DNA of 64,000 bases from the NCBI GenBank assembly GCA_948467735.1, contig CAOKFN010000026.1, positions 1 to 64,000 on the forward strand, given 5' to 3'. This DNA is from an uncultured bacterium (GTDB lineage Bacteria; Bacillota; Clostridia; Lachnospirales; Lachnospiraceae). The position numbers and the translations under genes are program-made. Below the pieces are notes generated by a model. The model had not been told where the DNA came from, ran no database searches, and saw only the letters and a list, made by a program, of their open reading frames with translations. Shown piece by piece: positions 54,705 to 62,553 of this stretch; position 1 is the stretch's first letter; every line of letters starts with the position of its first letter.

Positions 54705-56057
54705 TTATATCTGGCCCGCCGCTGTCTGAAATTTTTCTTCGCTGCTGATGGGGCGCATAAAACTGCCGTCGTCAAACAGGGACAGCTGTCGGTAGCTCAT
54801 GCCGTCGCTGCCAAACTGTATTCTGTCCTTTGCGTCCGTCAGATGCCTTACGATATAATCTTCCTCCAGCTTCACAGGATACATCATCCTGCCGCCGCAG
54901 GTAATAAAATATATTGCACGTTTCAGCACAACGCCAATTTTCTTTAAATCAGAGAATGTCAAACGAGCGCTTCTTCTGGCGGCAATGATTCTCTGAGCGC
55001 TTTTCACACCTACGCCCGGTACGCGCAGCAGTGTTTCCATAGGGGCACGGTTAATTTCTACAGGAAACTGTTCCAGATGGCGCACGGCCCAATCTTCCTT
55101 CGGATCCAGCATCACATTGAAAAAAGGGCGTTTTTCATCTAGCAGCTCCTCAGCCCGGAAGCCATAAAAACGAAGCAGCCAGTCCGCCTGATAGAGCCTG
55201 TGCTCCCGCAAAAGCGGCGGGCCTCCCGGCAGCGCAGGAAGATTTTTGTCCCCTGTCACGTTTACAAAGGCGGAATAAAATACTCTTTTTAAGCCGAATT
55301 TCTGATAAAGCCCCTCTGCCACATTGATAATATGGTAATCGCTTTCGGGAGTTGCCCCGATAATCATTTGGGTTGACTGACCGCCTGCCACAAATTTTGG
55401 CGCGTTTCGGTATAATACAAGATCGTTTCGATTCGCCTGAATGCCGTTTTGAATCTGCCGCATGGGAGTAAGTATATTTTTCCGATGTTTATTGGGGGCG
55501 AGCATGCGCAGGCCCTCGGCAGTGGGAAGTTCCAGATTCACGCTCATTCTGTCCGCCAGAAAACCCGTCTGTTCGATTGCCTCCGGCGCCGCTCCGGGAA
55601 TCCCTTTTACATGGACATAGCCGTTGAAATGATACTTGTTTCGCAGCAGCCATACGGTACGACATATCAATTCCATAGTAAAGGTCGGATTGCGGATGAT
55701 GCCCGAGCTTAGAAATAATCCTTCGATATAATTTCTGCGGTAAAATTCCATCGTCAAAGTGCAGATTTCTTCGGGTGTAAAGGTGGCTCTGGGAATATCG
55801 TTGGAACAGCGGTTCCGGCAGTATTTGCAGTCGTAGATGCATTCGTTGGTCAGCAGTATTTTCAGGAGAGAAATACACCTTCCGTCGCCGGAAAAGCTGT
55901 GGCAGATACCGGCGGCAACGCAGTTTCCGATACTTTTTCCGTTTCCCCTGCGCTCCACGCCGCTGGAGGTACAGGCCACATCATATTTTGCCGCATCCGT
56001 AAGTATATGTAATTTATCTGTCAAAGACATTTCCGTGTCTGACATTAAATATTCCAT
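54705..56057 (-). CDS. TIGR03916 radical-SAM putative DNA repair/modification protein
   Basis: 450 residues. The radical-SAM cysteines are C73, C77, C80 in CIYDCKYC, preceded by a further cysteine-rich stretch (CVAAGICHSF). The C-terminus has a helix-hairpin-helix DNA-binding motif (LLRVPGVGVKSAQRIIAARR). These paired proteins are annotated as DNA repair or modification factors. ATG 56057 is chosen because GGAGG lies nine bases before it; ATG 56066 would be too close. The promoter upstream carries an SOS box, supporting a DNA-damage role. Confidence 0.87.
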   Translation of the reverse strand: MEYLMSDTEMSLTDKLHILTDAAKYDVACTSSGVERRGNGKSIGNCVAAGICHSFSGDGRCISLLKILLTNECIYDCKYCRNRCSNDIPRATFTPEEICTLTMEFYRRNYIEGLFLSSGIIRNPTFTMELICRTVWLLRNKYHFNGYVHVKGIPGAAPEAIEQTGFLADRMSVNLELPTAEGLRMLAPNKHRKNILTPMRQIQNGIQANRNDLVLYRNAPKFVAGGQSTQMIIGATPESDYHIINVAEGLYQKFGLKRVFYSAFVNVTGDKNLPALPGGPPLLREHRLYQADWLLRFYGFRAEELLDEKRPFFNVMLDPKEDWAVRHLEQFPVEINRAPMETLLRVPGVGVKSAQRIIAARRSARLTFSDLKKIGVVLKRAIYFITCGGRMMYPVKLEEDYIVRHLTDAKDRIQFGSDGMSYRQLSLFDDGSFMRPISSEEKFQTAAGQI

Positions 56058-56304
56058 TTCCTGCATCCTCCGCCTGTCCGGTTCCTTGAATCGGTTCGGT
56101 TCCTTTTGTGTTTTGTTTTTTCGTACTTGCTTTTTTGTATGGTTTTCAAAGGTTTGTTTTTCGTAGTTGGCCTTTTGGCAGTTTGGTTCTTCCTCCGTCC
56201 GGTTTTTCCATAGAATGGTAATCTATATGCCCATCCGGTTTTGGACCCGGTATTAAAAACGGATTGGGCTGTTTTTGTTTCTTTCTTAGTTCCTAATATG
56301 GGAA

Positions 56305-56352
56305 GAACGTCCGTTCTGAATATAGAATAGCACGTTTGTTCTGTTTTTGCAA
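56305..56352 (-). promoter_or_regulatory. promoter with LexA (SOS) box
   Basis: On the - strand TTGCAA (56352-56347) and TATTCT (56329-56324) are 17 bases apart. GAACGGACGTTC (56316-56305) lies just downstream and fits the Gram-positive LexA box GAACRNRYGTTC exactly; a near match (GAACAAACGTGC) lies in the spacer. The leader to ATG 56057 is ~260 bases and otherwise unremarkable. The rest of the 56058-56596 gap shows nothing else. Confidence 0.75.
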
Positions 56353-56596
56353 GAGTTTTTTGCAGGGTTTATTTATTATTTTTCTTTGCCGAAGGGGCCG
56401 CGACGGATGGCTGCGAAGGATTTCCACCCTGTGTCCTTTCTACGGCATGGTCCGCTTTATGCTGAAACGATTGTCCGTATTTGTTATGTTTTGAAAAAAG
56501 AACTTTACATTTTGCGTTTTTTGGATATAATGGTAAATTGTAGAGACCAATGAATAGATGTGGATGCTTTGAAAGCATTGGAAAGGAAGGTTGGAA

Positions 56597-56821
56597 ATGG
56601 TTAAGACAATTCATTTGACTCAGGAAGAAGTTCAGCATTTTGTGAACGTGACTTCAAAATGTGATTTTGACATCGACATTTCCTATAACAGATATGTGGT
56701 TGATGCAAAATCCTTTTTGGGCGTATACGGGCTGGATTTCCGCAAGCCGTTGAAAGTATCTTATAACGGATATAATAGCGAGTTGGAGGAACTGCTGACG
56801 AAATTGGCTGTTGCGTGCTGA
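56597..56821 (+). CDS. HPr/Crh-like small protein lacking the catalytic histidine
   Basis: 74 residues, AAGGAAGG six bases before the ATG. Its length and the segment VDAKSFLGVYGLDFRKPLKV correspond to the HPr fold around the regulatory serine (here Ser39). The usual HARPA phosphorylation-site histidine is absent; the matching region reads HLTQEEVQHFVNVTS. In Bacillus, Crh has this same pattern and works only as a CcpA corepressor, not in sugar phosphotransfer. Regulation of carbon metabolism is inferred; it could also be a divergent HPr-fold protein of other use. Confidence 0.7.
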   Translation: MVKTIHLTQEEVQHFVNVTSKCDFDIDISYNRYVVDAKSFLGVYGLDFRKPLKVSYNGYNSELEELLTKLAVAC

Positions 56822-56880
56822 GTGCGTCGGGATGGTGCGAAGTAACCGGAAATGCAGGCGTCCGGATGACAAAAAGTGCA

Positions 56881-56909
56881 TTGATATGCGTTGAAGGACT
56901 GTTTTATAA
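56881..56909 (+). promoter_or_regulatory. promoter of the helicase leader
   Basis: TTGATA-N17-TTATAA. A start near 56916 would give a ~200-base leader before the helicase ATG at 57117. Confidence 0.5.
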
Positions 56910-56915
56910 CGCCGC

Positions 56916-57116
56916 TCCGTGTATAGGGGGGATGAAAACAGGCCGTATATATGGAATATTGCAATAAATCGGCGTTCCGAATTTGACAGTCAGAAATCAG
57001 CGAGCTGTTCAAAGGGCGAATCCGCCAAAAGGCTCAAGCGACTGCCGCGAATAAGAGGCTCCCTATGTCAGAGTATCTGCATAGGGAGTTTTATGTTGCC
57101 GGACATGGAGGGAATC
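56916..57116 (+). ncRNA. candidate structured leader/attenuator of the helicase gene
   Basis: Within the leader, GAGC (from 57002) can pair with GCTC (near 57042) around the hairpin GGCG-AATC-CGCC. A terminator-like hairpin follows at 57059-57092 (CTCCCTATG / CATAGGGAG then TTTT), ending only 14 bases before the GGAGGG ribosome site. This layout is that of a riboswitch or attenuator. I do not recognise the class from its sequence. Confidence 0.4.
57059..57092 (+). terminator. terminator-like hairpin in the helicase leader
   Basis: Nine-bp stem CTCCCTATG / CATAGGGAG with a 12-base loop and TTTT, immediately before the helicase ribosome site. Confidence 0.65.
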
Positions 57117-60074
57117 ATGAAGAGTACAAAGACAGAGACAGGGCAGGAGAAACGGTTAGGGCAGGAAAATCAAGCAGTGCAGAAGAAACGGACAGGACAG
57201 GAGAGGCGGCGGGAAACGAACGGGAAGACAATGGAAGGGGAGTCTTCCGTGGAAGAAATGCGTATTTCGGTGCGAAGGCTGGTGGAGTTTATTCTGCGTC
57301 ATGGGGACATTGATAATCGCCATCAGGCGTCGCCGGATAATGCCATGCAGGAAGGAAGCAGAATTCATCGTTTGATTCAACGCCGAATGGGGGCGGAGTA
57401 TCAGGCGGAAGTGCCGCTAAAGTATTCTTTTCCTGCGGAGGGATATATGTTGACCGTGGAGGGGCGTGCTGACGGCATTATACATCGAAACGAGAGGATT
57501 ATCATTGATGAAATTAAGGGGACATATCGTGAGCTTGCCCAAATGAGAGGCCCTCTGCCCCTTCATTTGGCGCAGGCAAAATGCTACGCTTATATGTATG
57601 GCGTTCAAGAGGGAGTTACGGAAATAAGCGTGCGTATGACTTACTGCAATATTTTTTCAGAGGAATTGAGGTATTTTAACGAAGATATCACATGGAGGGA
57701 GCTGGAAGAATGGTTTCAAGGAATTTTGGCGTCGTATCGAAAATGGTCGGATTACGCTTGGGAGTGGCGGCATATTCGTGAAGCTTCCATAGCAGGGCTG
57801 GCGTTTCCTTTTCCGTATCGTCAGGGCCAGAAGGAATTGGTTTCAAATGTGTATAGAACCATATATCATAAAAAGAAGCTTTTTTTAGAAGCGCCAACGG
57901 GGGTGGGAAAAACGATTTCCACCATTTATCCTGCCGTTCAGGCCATGGGAAGAGGAATGGGGGAAAAGTTATTTTATCTTACTGCCAAGACCATCACCAG
58001 AACAGTGGCCGAGGATACGTTAGAGCTTCTTCGGGAACGGGGGCTTAGGATGAAAAGCGTAATTCTCACGGCGAAGGAAAAAATATGCTTTATGGATCAC
58101 GCGGACTGTAATCCGGAGTACTGTCCCTATGCCAAAGGGCATTATGACCGTATCAACGCCGCGGTGTTTGAGCTGCTTACATCCGAGGAGAGCTTCCGCA
58201 GGGAAAGAATTGAGGAATATGCGAAAAAATATCAGGTCTGTCCTTTTGAAATGTGTCTGGATATGAGTCTGTTTGCGGACGCTGTCATTTGCGATTACAA
58301 TTATCTTTTTGACCCGCATATTTATTTAAAGAGGTTTTTTGGAGAGACGTCCTCCGGAGATTACATTTTTTTGATTGATGAGGCGCATAATCTTTTAGAG
58401 CGCGGCAGAGAGATGTATAGCGCGTTATTGTGGAAAGAACAGTTTGTAGAATTGTGCAGGGAAATAAAACAGACAATAGTGTCAGAAATAAATATGACAC
58501 AGAATAAACAGGATATTTCCGGGCAGATAACGTTTGATGTGGAAGAAAAAACGACACAAAGTATGACATATAATTTGACGGAAGAAACGACATTGGGTAT
58601 GACATATATGTCACCTGACGGGAATGTTGATGGCGGAGAGGGAGGTGGTAAAGAAAAAGATTACAGAGAGGGAACCGGGAATGAAGATGATGGGATTGAA
58701 GGGGCCGGTATGCATATCGGCATGGATTTCATGGCGGGGCAAAGGGAGTCTGACGACGAATGGGACGAAGAGGGTAATGTGGGCGAAGGCGGGGAACCGG
58801 GAGACAAGGGAAACAAATTTCATGGCGGCAGGAGCGTGCTGGTTAGACAGGGTTATGGGGAGAAGCTGTTATATTGGATGAAACGGTGTAATCAGGAGCT
58901 GCTTGTGCTCAAGCGGGAATGTCCCGGGAGCCGTATTGTGGAGAGTATAGAGGCCTTTGTTCAGAATCTTCTGCGGCTGCAGTCGGTTATGGATGATTAT
59001 CTTTCGGAGCAGGAGGAAGTACAGCTTCCGGTCAGAGAACAGGTGCTGGATTTTTATTTTGAAATCAACCATTTCCTTTTTATATATGATCTGCTGGACG
59101 TCAATTATGTAAAGTATACGCAAATATGCGAAGACGGCAGTTTTTTTGTGAAGCTGCTCTGTGTAAATCCACGGGAAAATTTGAAAAACTGTATGCTTCG
59201 GGGGCGAAGCAGCATTCTTTTTTCCGCCACGTTTCTGCCCATACAATATTACAAAAAGCTGCTGGGGGGTGATAAAGAGGATTATGAGGTATATGCCCAG
59301 TCGGTATTCAATCCTGCGAAACGGGCTTTGCTGATTGCCGGTGATGTGACCAGCAAATATACCAGACGTTCTCAGGAAGAGTATTATAATATGGCATGTT
59401 ATATAGAGGAAATTGTGAAAAACCGGCACGGGAATTATATGGTATTCTGTCCTTCTTATGCGTTTCTTCGTATTATATATGAGATATATGTGGATAACTT
59501 TGGCGCTGAGGACAGGGAGTGCATGATCCAAAGTGAAATTATGGGAGAGGCGGACAGGGAAAACTTTCTGGAAAAATTTCGGAAGGGCGTTGGCAGAGAG
59601 AATATGGACCAAAAGAATATTGATGCAAAAGGCATTGACATGGAAATCGAAGGGAATGCTATAAAAAAGGAAACGGAGTCTCGGGATCGTATCCTGATAG
59701 GGTTCTGCGTTCTGGGAGGAATATTCAGCGAGGGGATTGATTTGAAAAATGACAGTCTCATTGGGGCTATTATTATCGGCACCGGTCTGCCGCAGGTATG
59801 TGATGAGAGGGAAATCCTGAAAAGCTGTTTTGCGAAGGAGGGAGAGGACGGTTTTGACTACTCCTATCGTTATCCCGGCATGAACAAGGTACTGCAGGCG
59901 GCAGGACGTGTGATTCGCACTGTGGAGGATGTGGGGATTATCGCATTGCTGGACGAGCGTTTTCTGCAATATGCTTATCGCAGGCTGTTTCCGAGGGAAT
60001 GGGAGAATTTTGAGGTTGTGACTGTGGATAACGTGGCCGGAAAAGTGGAGCGCTTTTGGAATGAGTGGTTATAG
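57117..60074 (+). CDS. PD-(D/E)XK-nuclease-fused XPD/DinG-like DNA helicase
   Basis: 985 residues. An N-terminal nuclease-like domain shows Asp119 (GRADGII) and Glu132-x-Lys134 (IDEIKGT). The superfamily-2 helicase has Walker A APTGVGKT (Lys265), DEAH box LIDEAHN (421-424), and iron-sulfur-type cysteines (C324, C331, C336 and a later CPFEMC) as in XPD/DinG. The C-terminal motif GRVIRTVEDVGIIALLDER contains motif VI. Residues ~465-570 form an acidic, glycine-rich insertion. GGAGGG precedes ATG 57117; earlier in-frame starts lie within the leader and lack such a site. Probable role in DNA repair. Confidence 0.88.
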   Translation: MKSTKTETGQEKRLGQENQAVQKKRTGQERRRETNGKTMEGESSVEEMRISVRRLVEFILRHGDIDNRHQASPDNAMQEGSRIHRLIQRRMGAEYQAEVPLKYSFPAEGYMLTVEGRADGIIHRNERIIIDEIKGTYRELAQMRGPLPLHLAQAKCYAYMYGVQEGVTEISVRMTYCNIFSEELRYFNEDITWRELEEWFQGILASYRKWSDYAWEWRHIREASIAGLAFPFPYRQGQKELVSNVYRTIYHKKKLFLEAPTGVGKTISTIYPAVQAMGRGMGEKLFYLTAKTITRTVAEDTLELLRERGLRMKSVILTAKEKICFMDHADCNPEYCPYAKGHYDRINAAVFELLTSEESFRRERIEEYAKKYQVCPFEMCLDMSLFADAVICDYNYLFDPHIYLKRFFGETSSGDYIFLIDEAHNLLERGREMYSALLWKEQFVELCREIKQTIVSEINMTQNKQDISGQITFDVEEKTTQSMTYNLTEETTLGMTYMSPDGNVDGGEGGGKEKDYREGTGNEDDGIEGAGMHIGMDFMAGQRESDDEWDEEGNVGEGGEPGDKGNKFHGGRSVLVRQGYGEKLLYWMKRCNQELLVLKRECPGSRIVESIEAFVQNLLRLQSVMDDYLSEQEEVQLPVREQVLDFYFEINHFLFIYDLLDVNYVKYTQICEDGSFFVKLLCVNPRENLKNCMLRGRSSILFSATFLPIQYYKKLLGGDKEDYEVYAQSVFNPAKRALLIAGDVTSKYTRRSQEEYYNMACYIEEIVKNRHGNYMVFCPSYAFLRIIYEIYVDNFGAEDRECMIQSEIMGEADRENFLEKFRKGVGRENMDQKNIDAKGIDMEIEGNAIKKETESRDRILIGFCVLGGIFSEGIDLKNDSLIGAIIIGTGLPQVCDEREILKSCFAKEGEDGFDYSYRYPGMNKVLQAAGRVIRTVEDVGIIALLDERFLQYAYRRLFPREWENFEVVTVDNVAGKVERFWNEWL

Positions 60075-60175
60075 GGACGTAAAACGAGTGCTTTTAGAAT
60101 GGGCGGTTACAGGGACGTAATGCGGGGTGCCTTTGGAATGGGCGGCTATAGGAATGCAAAATGGAGCGTCTTTGG
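60046..60175 (+). repeat. ~38-bp tandem repeat derived from the helicase 3' end
   Basis: Units starting GAATG at 60059, 60097 and 60136 (about GGGCGGTTACAGGGACGTAA) repeat the last codons of the helicase and its stop region. Imperfect; non-coding after 60074. Confidence 0.7.
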
Positions 60176-60325
60176 TGTGGAAGCCGCTGTGGATATTGTC
60201 CGATTCGGTCGATGGCGCGGCGGCGCGGGGATGGAAAAATTTTATTTTTAAGGGTAAAAACGGAAAGATTTAAAGGAAAATATGGAAATGACATGGAAAG
60301 TATGGTAAAATGACAGTTGTGTATA

Positions 60326-60554
60326 TGTGGATAACTCTGTGGATTTTGTGGATTTTCCGGTGGGGATAACTCATGAAAATGACATTTGAATCAAGTTATC
60401 CACAAAAAGGGCATATCAATGGATGTTTTTAGTACCAAATCGGTCAATAAAACGGAGTTTTGGACGGAAAGCATCGATAAATATGGTCCGCCAGCGGCTG
60501 CGGGCAGTGAAAATGTGGAAATAAAATGATTTTATCGCATGGGTATGTGGATAA
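60326..60554. promoter_or_regulatory. DnaA-box cluster
   Basis: Perfect nine-base DnaA boxes: TGTGGATAA at 60326, TTATCCACA at 60396 and TGTGGATAA at 60546. One-mismatch boxes: TGTGGATTT at 60338 and 60347, and TGGGGATAA at 60361. Six sites in 229 bases between the helicase and amylase genes. No dnaA, dnaN or AT-rich unwinding stretch adjoins, and strand bias does not change here, so a DnaA-titrating or regulatory site is more likely than oriC. Confidence 0.75.
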
Positions 60555-60643
60555 GTATGGTTTCATGACACTGCCGCGGCGCAAGTCCAAACTGCCAAAG
60601 GGCAGGACAAATAATAATGATAGGCATGATAGGAGGAAAAATT

Positions 60644-61957
60644 ATGTGGGCATACGAAAGTGTATTTTATCAGATTTACCCCTTGGGCTTCTGCGGGGCG
60701 CCGTTTGAAAATGACGGGGTGCTGGAGCATCGCATTTTAAAGGTGCTGGACTGGATTCCGCATATCAAAAAGCTTGGGACGAACGCGGTTTATTTTTCAC
60801 CGCTGTTTGAATCTGACACTCATGGATACAATACCAGAGACTATCGCAAGGTGGATGTGCGTTTGGGAACAAACGAGGATTTCAAGAAGGTTTGCGACGC
60901 GCTTCATGAAAATGGCATCAAGGTAGTGCTGGACGGTGTGTTTAATCATGTGGGAAGGGGCTTTGGGCCTTTTCAGGATGTGCTTCGCAATCGGGAGAGG
61001 TCTCCTTATGTGGGCTGGTTTCAGCGGATTGCTTTTGACGGCAATTCCCATTATAACGACGGGCTGTGGTATGAAGGCTGGGAGGGAAACTATGATTTGG
61101 TGAAACTGAACCTGCGCAATGAGGATGTTGTGAATTATCTTCTGGAGAGTGTCAGAGCTTGGGTGGAGGAGTTTGACATCGACGGCCTGCGTCTGGATGT
61201 GGCATATTGTCTGGAGGAAGGTTTTGTGCGCAGGCTCCGCAGTTATACGGAAGGGCTGAAAAAAGATTTCTTCTTGGTGGGAGAGATGCTGCACGGGGAT
61301 TACAATCGTCTGATGAATGACAGTATGCTTCACTCCGCCACCAATTATGAGTGCTATAAGGGACTTTTCAGCAGTTTTAATAGCATGAACATGTTTGAGA
61401 TTATACATTCTCTGCTCCGCCAGTTCGGTCCGGAGAATTGGACGCTTTATAAAGGGAAACATCTCCTAGCCTTTGTGGATAACCATGATGTGACACGCGT
61501 GGCCAGCATACTTTCCAATGACAAGCATCTTCCGCTGATTTATGCCCTTGCGTTTGGCATGCCGGGGATTCCCTGTGTCTACTATGGCAGCGAATGGGGG
61601 ACGAAAGCGGAGAAATCTCAAGGAGATCCCGCTCTGCGCCCTTGTTTTGAAGAACCCCAGTGGAATAAGCTCTCGGATTGGATCAGCGCGCTGAGCGCGG
61701 CAAAGAAGGGGTCGGAAGCACTAAATTACGGCGCGTTTCGTTCGGTGCTGTTGACCAATAGGCAGTGTATTTTTGAGAGAAAGACGGATAATGAGAGAGT
61801 GCTTGTGGCAGTCAATGCGGATTCGGACGACTTTACAGCGCATTTTGACGCAGGCTGCGGCATGGCGGTAGATTTGATCAGCGGAGAGAAGCACGATTTT
61901 GGCGGCGGGAGCACTCTGCCTGCATACAGCGCGTTTTTCTGGAAGATGGAACGCTGA
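60644..61957 (+). CDS. GH13 alpha-amylase-family enzyme
   Basis: 437 residues, a bare GH13 barrel plus short beta domain. Nucleophile Asp185 in GLRLDVAY, acid Glu214 in VGEML, transition-state Asp282 in FVDNHDVTR; AFGMPGIPCVYYGSEWG is typical of cytoplasmic maltodextrin-degrading enzymes. No signal peptide. AGGAGG lies before ATG 60644. Substrate is likely malto-oligosaccharide; neopullulanase-like activity is possible. Confidence 0.9.
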   Translation: MWAYESVFYQIYPLGFCGAPFENDGVLEHRILKVLDWIPHIKKLGTNAVYFSPLFESDTHGYNTRDYRKVDVRLGTNEDFKKVCDALHENGIKVVLDGVFNHVGRGFGPFQDVLRNRERSPYVGWFQRIAFDGNSHYNDGLWYEGWEGNYDLVKLNLRNEDVVNYLLESVRAWVEEFDIDGLRLDVAYCLEEGFVRRLRSYTEGLKKDFFLVGEMLHGDYNRLMNDSMLHSATNYECYKGLFSSFNSMNMFEIIHSLLRQFGPENWTLYKGKHLLAFVDNHDVTRVASILSNDKHLPLIYALAFGMPGIPCVYYGSEWGTKAEKSQGDPALRPCFEEPQWNKLSDWISALSAAKKGSEALNYGAFRSVLLTNRQCIFERKTDNERVLVAVNADSDDFTAHFDAGCGMAVDLISGEKHDFGGGSTLPAYSAFFWKMER

Positions 61958-62553
61958 ATTTCTGGAGGTATTCCATCCGGCTAAAATTTGAATTGCTGCA
62001 CTGCCTGTTTCGCACGGCTGTGGTTTTAAGGTTTTTAGACGCCGCGGCGTCGCCGTCAAAATGAGGGCGGGCAGTTGAATATGCGGTTCGAGCAATGGGG
62101 CGGCGATATATGGGGAGGATTCTGTCCATGTATCGTCTGCCTGTATCAACGCAGGGATATGAGAATACAATGAAATGTCATGCCTGATTGTCTTATCTGT
62201 TCGTGGCAGCAGCTATAATCAATGCGGATTGTTTGATGAAATACCCGAAGTGCTATGGACGTTTCCTGAAAAAAAGAACTAAATGAATATAAAAATAATA
62301 ACATCCATGTAGAGAATTGTCAAGGGGGGAATTTTTTGATAATTTTTTAACAATTAGTCCATCTCGTGAAATTAATGCTTCAAAAAATGACATTTTTATG
62401 ACATGCCCGAATATGCATTGTATCATGCACTATAAATTACCGAAGTTTCTTGACTTTTCTGACTTTCTGAAAATAGGCGTATCTAACAAAGAACGTTTCG
62501 GCTGAATCCATTTTCGCAATCCCAGTTCCCGCCATAAAATATTTTTTGTGGAC
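61958..62553. other. intergenic region without recognised genes
   Basis: About 600 bases between the amylase and the IS element. An AT-rich stretch lies at 62275-62360. A 36-codon frame at 62175 (MSCLIVLSVRGSS...) lacks a ribosome site and is not called. No RNA or operator is recognised. Confidence 0.4.

Noticed and set aside
60326..60554. Chromosomal origin oriC
   Set aside because: No dnaA, dnaN or rpmH beside it, no clear AT-rich unwinding stretch, and gene direction does not diverge here.
62175..62285. 36-residue frame starting MSCLIVLSV
   Set aside because: No ribosome site, no similarity, lies in a gap near an IS element.
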